This document shows, in pieces, positions 55,676-64,000 of a DNA stretch of 64,000 bases. The translations under genes were made by a program, and so were the position numbers. The stretch is from Strobilurus pachycystidiatus (Eukaryota > Basidiomycota > Agaricomycetes > Agaricales > Physalacriaceae): contig JAHLMK010000014.1 of the NCBI GenBank assembly GCA_019915135.1, forward strand, positions 62,001 through 126,000, written 5' to 3'. The notes beneath the pieces were generated by a model, which worked only from the letters and a program-made list of their open reading frames with translations, had not been told where the DNA came from and did no database searches. Positions within the stretch are counted from its first letter, which is position 1. Every line of letters begins with the position of its first letter.

Positions 55676-56742
55676 ATGGCCTTTTTCTCTCACCACCCTC
55701 GCGTTGCCAAAATCCCACAATGGTCCTTTTGCCGGCGCTCTTTCCACTTTACGGCGACCATCTTGAACGAGAAAACGGAAGCCGTACCTGCACCGGTCAA
55801 AAATGTGCCCTACGAAGAACCGTATGACCATGAGCCATTGCCGTACCTCAATAGGCCTTTGGGAGTGCGGAATAGGCCGTCAACGACGAGGAGAACGATG
55901 AAAGAGAAGATGGAAGAATATATGGATCTGGACAAGGTCATTGAGGATCGCAGACATCTGTACGTGGACCTGCTTCAGTTTGGTTTTTCGAATTCTTCTG
56001 ACTGCTTTGCAGAGTAAAAGAGGCCACTAAAGGCTACTTTCACGATCTCAATCGAACACGTCGACATGGCGGTAAGACATGGCTGGCGCCGAGCAGCTTG
56101 ATACGCGGAGACGTGAGCCCGATAACTCTTGTTACTTGACTTTGCTGACGGTCCCTACCAGCAAGCCCTTTACTTGCCTGATATCGAAGGAAAGAGTCTA
56201 ACAGGAACCATGAAGCACACAACTGACATGTGTGTTGGCCGCATAACCATTCTCTCCATGATAACAACCAAAATATCCGAGGTCAGTGCCCGACCCAACT
56301 ACCTATATCACTTTCTTCAACAACTTCGCAGATACACGTCAAAGGCTTCTCCTACGTCTCCACAGAGCGATACAGCTCCAATCCCCTCTTCCAATACCTT
56401 CAAATCAACATCCAGGAGAACATGCTCAAATCCCTTCTCGTCAACCTCTTCGTGAGCTCACTCCGCTCTGTCGTACCGCAAAACCTCCATCACGCGTACC
56501 TGGTGTCGAGCCAGAACATGGAATACGAGCGCGAGCCGATGGGGATGACCAACAGCAAAGTTGGGTACGTCTATCTCATAGACGAGGATCTCAAGATACG
56601 ATGGGCGGGTTGTGCCGATGCGACCATGGAGGAGGAAGAGGCACTAGAAAGGTGCACCGGTGTCCTTCTTAGTCGGCTAGAGAAGAGGAAGGCTGCCGAG
56701 CTTGCTGCAGCTAACGCGCCATTACCACCACCGATATCATGA
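55676..56742 (+). CDS. ATP10: mitochondrial ATP synthase assembly factor ATP10
   Basis: Atp10 is an inner-membrane chaperone that helps subunit 6 (Atp6) assemble into the F0 ring. The chosen ATG gives MAFFSHHPRVAKIPQWSFCR, an Arg/Ser-rich mitochondrial targeting sequence; an in-frame upstream start at 55592 is possible but would overlap the shared promoter. Conserved blocks follow: FHDLNRTRRHGGKTWLAPSS, QALYLPDIEGKSLTGT, RITILSMITTKISE. Next is the family core NIQENMLKSLLVNLFVSSLR, with HHAYLVSSQNMEYEREPMGM and KVGYVYLIDEDLKIRWAGCA near the C-terminus. Introns lie at about 55961-56012, 56113-56160 and 56281-56330. The stop is at 56740-56742. Length of about 300 residues is normal. Confidence 0.88.
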
Positions 56743-57871
56743 ACATACTCACTTATCACTCTACAGTCTAATCACATCTTCCAAATCATTTCCAAAAATG
56801 ATATACATTGGTATACTTCCAACATCTCATCTAGGCGTGATGTTTCCTTGAGACTCAAGCTTCTTATAGCGAGGATTTACAACCTTATGCGACACTCTCA
56901 CCAACGAGCGCGGGTGATGGGTAGTATGATTTTTGATGCCTGACTATGATTCTCTCTTCTGAGAAGAGACTCATAAAACGCTGAACATATGGAGACATTC
57001 AATTTTGAGACATTGTTCGAGCCGCCACATCATCGATGGACGACTCGTTACTTCGTACCGTGGGCGCCTATCCACACTAATTTTGCACAACCAAATCCAC
57101 TGATTGGCAGATTTCGATGGTCCTCGCACGCGTGACTAGAGTATCAGCAGTCTCACACCCTTGACTCTTGAACAGGCTCAGATCGCTCGAGCTGTTGCGG
57201 ACTTCACGACTTCCTCGGAGCATTACGGCAAGAAATTGAGGACGGGCGGAAGGATTGTTGACCGTCCCATGGAGGCGAGGACAGCTCCTGGCAATCACTG
57301 TTCGATCTTCCCTGTTGGTTGTGATATATTGCCTCCACAGCATTAGCCATTGTGGAAGCTGGATCGCTTGCGTCGATGTGCTCGCACCGCAATGCCAGGG
57401 TGCATGTTGCAGTCTGGTGACATATGGATGCCAACGTTCTGGACATTCGGCCTGATTGCTCTGCGACGGTCAGTGTTAACGTCGTCTCACATAATTGACC
57501 TCCAACAGGCAAGGTCAAGGCTTCGAGTTTTCAGCACCTATTTGCAGCTCATGTCACTGCACAGACTCGGACACCGTGCGAAAGAAACACCAGGTGCCTA
57601 TGCCGTACGAGTGGTATTTTCGCACCGGCGTCTCATCATCGCTCATCGAAACATCGAGCATACATAGCCCCCAACAACAACATTGATCCTTTCACTCTCA
57701 TGTCGTTGTCATACTTATACGTTTCGATCTACTCGCATCCAACCCTCCCTCCCTCCCGTGATTAACCCATCCGCCGGAGACTTCAAGTACGAGGCCAATA
57801 AGCCATGTAACATCAGCGCTGGTTGCTGATTTTCTTTCCTCCATTCTTCCTTCCCTCCTCTTCTTAGCGCA
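56743..57871. other. intergenic region, about 1.1 kb
   Basis: Open frames at 57204-57518 (minus) and 57350-57667 (plus) have no recognisable features and overlap each other. CT-rich DNA before 57872 fits promoter or leader. I see nothing else. Confidence 0.4.
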
Positions 57872-59325
57872 ATGTCTCCGGAAGACGAATTGGCTCTCTA
57901 TAACATCGGGGAAACACTATACTACAACAGCGCAACCTTTGGTACAGGGTTTGTGTTCTATGGTGAGTTCACTAGTGTGCTGGCTTGGTTCGATGGGCTC
58001 TTGACACCGTCGTGTCTGCAGGCATATACATCATTCTATTCGTGATATGCATGTACAAGATTCTGTATGTCCCTCGACTACGTCCTTCAGCGTACCACTT
58101 CTCAAGTCGCGTGCCAGAAATCGACCTGGATACTTCAGAACGCGCTCCGCCAAGATCATCTTCTTGACATTGATAATCCTCTTCATTTCGACGACGACGC
58201 AATTCGTCGTCGACATGGCCTTCGTCCTGCTGCAGATCAAAGGCTACCTCCTCCGTCCCGAAATCAGCCTCGCCCATCGACAGGCGCTTTGGCTTGAAGA
58301 GTACACGCCTCTCCTCATCATCAACACATGGCCTTCTGCCATAAATGTTCGCCCTATCTGTTAGTGGTAACTCATCCGACTCGGAGCTGATCTTTCGTTG
58401 TAGATCCCGATATCAGACTGCATCGTCTTGTGGCGAGCGTGGGCTCTGTATCCCGCGAATCGAATGGCGCAACTTATCATAGGTCTTATAGCTTCGGCGG
58501 ACGTCGGTATGCTATCATCTGATGGAGGCGGAACAAGGACTGAGACCGTCTTACAGTTCTGTTCCTCATCGTGCAATACCTGGCCACTCTTCATGCGAGT
58601 GCCTATGGCTCAGATACCAGCCTCGACCAAGGATTGTACTCCGCCACGCTGTTCGTCTCTTTCGGCGCCAACTTTGTCGGTACTGGATTCATAGCGGCGA
58701 AGGCTTGGTCAGTACATGTACCGCCGACGATGGTAAAACTCATGCTTTGACTGGTCTGATAGGGAGCACTATCGCGCTACCACCGGGGCCTTCCAAGCTA
58801 AGCAAAGGCGGACGTACCTAACGCGCGTCTTCATGGTATTCGTGGAGGGTGGTGTCTTGTTTGCGTTGATGCAGGTAGGTTTCCGGTTCTTCCTAGCGTC
58901 AACATAGGCCTCTAACCCATTTCGCAGCTCGTGTACGCTATCGTCGAGATTAGCAATGAAACAGACAGTGGTCCCATGGACATGGCGAGACAAGTCATCT
59001 CGTCAATCATGGTGTACCTCGGTGTACGTCGTTCAATCACTGGCAGGGCAACTGATGGATGTTTCGCTAGGCGATCTTCCCCACAGCGACGATCATCATC
59101 GTCAGCTCACAGAACTCAATTGTCGACTACACAATATCCTCCTCGATGGTCCCTCACCATCAGCCCACGTTTGCGGAAGGAGGTGCGATAAAATCAACTG
59201 CAGGTGTGAGCCTCACGACGATCCACTTTGCGCTCGATGATTCGAGCAGCCACCACTTGAGCACATTTCGACCTTCGGAGGATACTTTTCGGAATAGCAG
59301 CTATAGTGGCAGCAGTATTGTCTGA
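57872..59325 (+). CDS. seven-helix membrane protein, basidiomycete type
   Basis: The start MSPEDELALYNIGETLYYNS lies in a luminal or extracellular N-terminus. Hydrophobic segments follow across about seven introns: GIYIILFVICMYKIL, IIFLTLIILFISTTTQFVVD, LWRAWALYPANRMAQLIIGL, FLIVQYLATLHASAY, FVSFGANFVGTGFIAAKAW, RVFMVFVEGGVLFALMQLVY and SIMVYLGAIFPTATIIIVSS. The C-terminal tail is Ser-rich (HHLSTFRPSEDTFRNSSYSG) and ends at TGA 59323-59325. The layout of seven helices with a Ser/Thr tail resembles the many orphan agaricomycete membrane proteins sometimes grouped with GPCR-like proteins. No pheromone or opsin motif is visible, and no function is assigned. Exact splice sites in the middle are tentative. 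Confidence 0.65.
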
Positions 59326-59863
59326 CAATTCAATAACAGGAAGGTGATTTGTATAATTGTCAAGGACTGTGGTATCGGGACACATGTAATAGTAAGCTAA
59401 CATTACCGATAATGAAGAAGTATGCTCATGCTTTCATTGACATCAAGTCTGTATGAAATAAGGCGAAGCACGACGAATCGCCTTGTAAAAGCTTTTCAGC
59501 ATACTCTTCACGAACAGTTGCGAATGAGGCGTAAAAGACGAAATAAGTTATATGGTCTGTCTTTGATCTGATATGCGGTTCAATGCCCAAGGCAGACCTT
59601 TCGGACCCGACACGACGAAGGACATTGTCATGGGGTTGAGTCGAACAGAGTGATAACTTCAACAGGGACGCTCGGTAGGGGTGCCTCGTGGCACTCGCGT
59701 CGCGCGTTGTGTTTGTTTATTTTGAAGTCCGTTTGTGATCTGCACGTGATGCGAATGCTGTGGCTATATAAGGCATTTGACCACACCGTTTCTGATCAAT
59801 CGCTCTCTTACGCCCGAACCACCACCATCGCCCCTTCTTGTTGTATTCTTATATTCCATAACC
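59326..59863. other. 3' flank of the seven-helix gene and H2A copy 2 promoter
   Basis: No gene is recognisable. The last 100 bp contain a TATA box and CT/CCA-rich leader. Confidence 0.4.
59765..59772 (+). promoter_or_regulatory. TATA box of histone H2A copy 2
   Basis: TATATAAG lies 92-99 bp upstream of the start codon, nearly the same spacing as in H2A copy 1. Confidence 0.5.
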
Positions 59864-60534
<671 letters not shown>

Positions 60535-60930
60535 ATGTAGAGGGCTCCATATTATCTTATTCTCATTTGTCGCACATTGTATTTCTGTTGTTTCTGTGGA
60601 ATTTATTCGCAATGTACCATGAACCCGATACTTTTCTCGCTCTTGGGGTAACCACTCTGGGATAGGGTCTGCCTCCGTTTTGCATATCGTGTCAAGTCTA
60701 CTTTAGTGGGCTCTTGATTTGGAGTCGCCCATCTCGCGGCAGTCTGCAGAACAAGCACTCCCCCAGCATAGAGGCGCTGTTCAAGCCGAAATATCTGAAG
60801 ATCATAGCTGTAGGGGATAGGTAGTATACACAACTGGGTATAAACGTCCGAGATTATCTAAATTAACATGATGTCGATGATGTACAGATGAATGCTAAGG
60901 ATATATGTCCGAGGTCTAGGGTAAGTATAA
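60535..60930. other. convergent 3' regions
   Basis: This lies between H2A copy 2 (plus) and the glycosyltransferase (minus). No gene is seen. Confidence 0.4.
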
Positions 60931-62612
60931 TCATCTCGATAGGGCCTCGCGAACAGTCCGCACGACAAGGTCAACATTCACTCGTACCTCCTCGTCGGTA
61001 GGAGGTACGATGGGTTCGTTTGCAGCAATTTGGCTGGAGTGAAAAGATCAGGTTTGTTGCTTTCAGGACATAAGGAGAGGGCACTGACTGTTCGCTATCC
61101 AACGCGACGTAATTCATCCCCAGTTCCCGGACGACGAGTTCCCTATCTTGCACGTATGCTCTTGGCGGGAATAGTTCCACCACGGTAGTTCTGGGCGTCG
61201 TCTTCATGTAGATCGCATCCATCATCTCCCCACTATGTACGCCCAAGACCACTGTCGACTGCACGACCGAGGCGAGACGATCATTCCAAGACGTCTCCTC
61301 GTCAAAGGCAGACACGACGTGCACCTCACAACCAAGGCTCGACGCCATCTTGGCAAGCCCTTTGATGAGAGCGACGTGGTCCTCATGCCGCAGACGAGGG
61401 CCAGGCTTCGCCACCTGTTGCTCAATATATGTGACCACCGTTTTCTTCTTCTTCTGCATGTCTCCAAAGTACAAATGCAAATTCTGTCGCACGGGTTCCC
61501 ACCAGTGCGGGGAACCTCTACGATCGAATGCACCTGCATGGGGGGCCGGGTGTGTTGACAGGTGAGATGCGGCGATCCGATCGGCGACCACGACGCGCTC
61601 GACGACGAACGGAAACTCGAGGAAATGGTAGTCCTCCCAGTCGTCCTGGAACATGACGTTCATGCGCGGGAATGCGACCTTTGCTGCGTAGGGATGGAAG
61701 CCCATGTCTGCCCGCCGCGGATCGTCGGTGAACACCTTGACGTGCGGGAAGAACAGACGCTGAGGAAAATCCAGTGTCGTACGTCCTTGCTCGTCGATGG
61801 TCGGGTCCAAGGAGCTGTATGTGCGCCACAATGACGGCAGCGTCGCATTATCTGCTGCAGCGTCCGCAACGAGAAACGTCGTGCCTTTCAGTCTGAGATG
61901 CATGTCAGCATCGCTTGAATTGAATTGGAAGCGCCACATCACACGTACATGCCACCGTACGTCCCGAATCGCTGCCTAGCCTCCGTCGTCGAAATTATCT
62001 CCCAATTGTTTCTGCCAGGCCCGCGAGCAGAGACAATGGAATGCACCGCGGGAAAGCTTTCGGGTTCGTCTGTCACGACGGACACGGTGCCCTGGAAGAG
62101 GATGACATTGTCCAGTATTGAGTAGCCTTCAATTGCGCACTATCAGCGGGGCGCACAGCGAGCTCAGTCGGCCGTAACGCACCAGGTTTGTGCTTCACCA
62201 ACGTCGATGTCGGCACGTCGTCGCCCCACGTCCAGAAGCCCTGCTTGCTCACCGTCTCCCCGCCCGACGTACAATTGAGCACACCGTGCTCGTCCGACGA
62301 TATCCACGTCGCACCGTGGTCGCCGACGCCGAGGTCCTGGCTTCGCTCGAAGCCGTGTCCGGCGATGTGTGCCCGCTCCCACTGAAAATCGCCATATATG
62401 AATGACTCGAGGGCATCGCGGTACTGGGCGAGCTTCCTGCCGTCGCTGCCGATGATTTTGGAGCCGCCAAAGCCGAGGCGGGTGAGGAGGACGTTGGGCG
62501 TCGCGGCGTAGCGGACGGAGGAAGAGAAGTTGTAGCCGAGGGTGAATACTGTCAGCGCAAAGATAAGGAGAGTCAACTCTCTACGATCTGGCAGAGCAAG
62601 CCAGCGCATCAT
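60931..62612 (-). CDS. GT61-type (DUF563) glycosyltransferase
   Basis: This is a Golgi or ER type II membrane enzyme by family (relatives transfer xylose or GlcNAc). It starts MMRWLALPDRRELTLLIFAL with an uncleaved N-terminal anchor (LTLLIFALTVFTLGYNFSSS). The luminal part follows, with ESFIYGDFQWERAHIAGHGF, an intron (about 62120-62183), YSILDNVILFQGTVSVVTDE and RFGTYGGM. A second intron (about 61893-61954) leads to the catalytic-like region: WEDYHFLEFPFVVERVVVAD, KKTVVTYIEQQ, GCEVHVVSAFDEETS and the family hallmark VVLGVHSGEMMDAIYMKTTP, then TTVVELFPPRAYVQDRE. A last intron (about 61034-61090) joins ANEPIVPPTDEEVRVNVDLV and a stop at 60931-60933. Canonical relatives have GxHGAxLTN at the hallmark; here it reads GVHSGEMMD, so activity or donor may differ. 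Confidence 0.78.
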
Positions 62613-62963
62613 GGTGGAAGAACGAGTGAAGAGAAGCGCACTAGCGCCCTGACGTCGTGGTAAGAAGCAAAACGGATGTATTCCAAAATTGGCGATGTCC
62701 GATCACGAAAATATATCATCTACTTATAAGTACCAGGTGGGTGGGTAAGTACTTGAGCCTCTTCAGTGCAAGGGTGGCAACCGAAAGTTGAATGTATCAC
62801 AATAGCTTGCGGGCAACGAAACTGCATCGCTGGCATATCAACGTTTTGCCCAGCTAAATCTCGAGCGCTCGGACATCATCATTCGAATAGAACTTCTCGA
62901 CAACATACTGCCTAATAACCACTCAGTCAAGAGAACTGTGTCGGGCCCACCAGCAATGTCATT
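62613..62963. other. intergenic region
   Basis: This is promoter of the glycosyltransferase and 3' flank of the NmrA-like gene. No gene is seen. Confidence 0.4.
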
Positions 62964-64000
62964 TTAAAGCAGCACCGAGCTCCAATCCAATCCCTTCAAC
63001 GTCTCTTCAATCGTCATCAAATCCGTAATCCCCAAATCCTCCCTCGTCACCTCCTCGAATCCAGGCTTTGCAAAACTCGACGAGCTCTTCCCCGGGTCCG
63101 AGTACTCCCCAAACTGCACCATCATCAGACCGATCTCCCGCCCAAAGTCCGGCCCGCGAATGTGGCGCTTCACGTACTCGTCCAGAGTGATTTGCTCCAT
63201 AGTCGCGTTCTTGCCGACAATGTGGCTCCAGAGCTCAATGAGCTTGTCGACGCGCCACACGGACTCGTTGGCGAGGACGTACTTGCTGGGAAGTACAAGG
63301 TCGGGGCGCTCGAGGATCTTGGAGACCCAGATTCCCGTGTTGTTCTCCACGTCCCCGGTGAGCGGCATGTACGTTGTAGGCGGCATCGGCTGTGCCCATA
63401 CGTACGAACCGTCGCTCGTCCTGCGCGGTGGATTCATTCTCGCGAGGTTGGAGACATAGAATGCCAGGAGGAGGAAGGTCGTTTTCTTTGCGAGCTCGGG
63501 GAGGGAGAGGATGTACTCGTCCACGGTGACCTTGCTGAGGAAGTGTGGCGTCTTGGCGCCCGCCAGGCCTTCGTTGTATAGTGAGTAGACTGGGAGCGTG
63601 CTCCAGATGTAGTGCTGGAGGGTTGGAGTAGCGAGCGCGGCGTCGGCGAGGATCTTGCCCTGTCTAACCTCGAGCTCAAACGATGCAGACGAGCTGAATG
63701 GGTTCAGAATGGAGAAGACAGTGTTTCCAAAAATGGCGTAGGCACCCTATTTTGGCAGGCCTCTATGAGCAGCTAATTGACTCCATTAATGATAATAGAG
63801 CATACCTCGCATGCTTTCAGAACACTCGGATAATCGATGAGATCGGCGAAGACGACCTCGACGCCTGTGGCGGCAAGTGCTCTTCCCGCTTCACCGTCTG
63901 GGCTTCTAGTGACGGCACGAAGCTTGTAGGATGGATCGCCCAAAAGCTTCGCGATGACGCCTCCGCCTTGCAGGCCAGTAGCACCGAATACAACGACGAG
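62964..64000 (-). CDS. NmrA-like NAD(P)-binding protein, 5' end beyond the window
   Basis: This is an atypical short-chain dehydrogenase/NmrA family member with a Rossmann fold that binds NAD(P) and may act as a redox sensor or reductase. At the window edge the frame reads LVVVFGATGLQGGGVIAKLL, with the G-A-T-G-x-x-G-G dinucleotide motif. It continues YKLRAVTRSPDGEAGRALAA and VEVVFADLIDYPSVLKACE. A 58-bp intron (63749-63806) follows, then GAYAIFGNTVFSILNPFSSS, ILADAALATPTLQHYIWSTL, and the substrate-side region with VDEYILSLPELAKKTTFLLL and ATMEQITLDEYVKRHI. The stop at 62964 follows LDWSSVLL. Only the first few residues are missing. It lacks the SDR YxxxK catalytic pair in the usual place, as is normal for NmrA proteins. 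Confidence 0.85.

Overview
The window looks like nuclear DNA of a filamentous basidiomycete, most likely an agaricomycete. Genes are dense and on both strands. Nearly every gene is cut by introns of about 45-65 bp with GT..AG ends, and several families are typical of Agaricomycetes: four long DUF6535 membrane proteins, F-box proteins, BTB proteins and a seven-helix membrane protein. Conserved eukaryotic housekeeping genes are scattered among these. No rRNA, tRNA or CRISPR array was found. All calls come from reading translations, splice signals and motifs by eye; no database search was run.

Layout. 0.2-3.2 kb: two tandem BTB-domain genes and a small candidate secreted protein, all on minus. 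3.6-5.6 kb: a PHD-finger/chromodomain protein on plus. 6.1-10.5 kb, minus: an F-box protein with unresolved exons, and a Pro/Ser-rich repeat protein. 10.5-13.4 kb: no convincing gene. 13.4-18.1 kb, plus: a hexose transporter and GWT1 (GPI-anchor inositol acylation). 18.5-25.7 kb: a 764-bp inverted-repeat element, DUF6535 copy A, a 264-bp MITE-like element, and DUF6535 copy B, which carries one in-frame stop. 25.9-30.5 kb, plus: proteasome subunit RPN3 and a DHA1-type MFS transporter. 31.1-35.4 kb, minus: DUF6535 copy C and a MAK32-like PfkB protein. 35.7-40 kb: two more F-box proteins, facing each other. 40.4-45.0 kb, minus: the PAK kinase CLA4 and the SNARE SEC20. 45.3-48.1 kb: DUF6535 copy D, inserted between SEC20 and the oligosaccharyltransferase gene SWP1 (48.2-49.2 kb). 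49.6-54.5 kb: a candidate micro-protein, a secreted acid phosphatase (minus) and a membrane-anchored multicopper oxidase (plus). 54.8-60.5 kb: two histone H2A genes bracketing ATP10 and a seven-helix protein. 60.9-64 kb, minus: a GT61-type glycosyltransferase and an NmrA-like protein running off the right edge.

The housekeeping genes do not form a pathway cluster, although several act in the secretory or GPI route (GWT1, SEC20, SWP1). The unusual part is the repeat-associated DUF6535 family. It has four copies with the same intron position, and its flanks show a mobile element with an 11-bp target duplication, a MITE-like element, and near-identical direct repeats around copy D. This is best read as recent local duplication of a lineage-specific membrane protein family. 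The sequence does not prove a new biological system. A second notable point is the H2A pair: both genes share an exon coding only ATG, a 10-nt microexon, and a C-terminus lacking the SQE motif.
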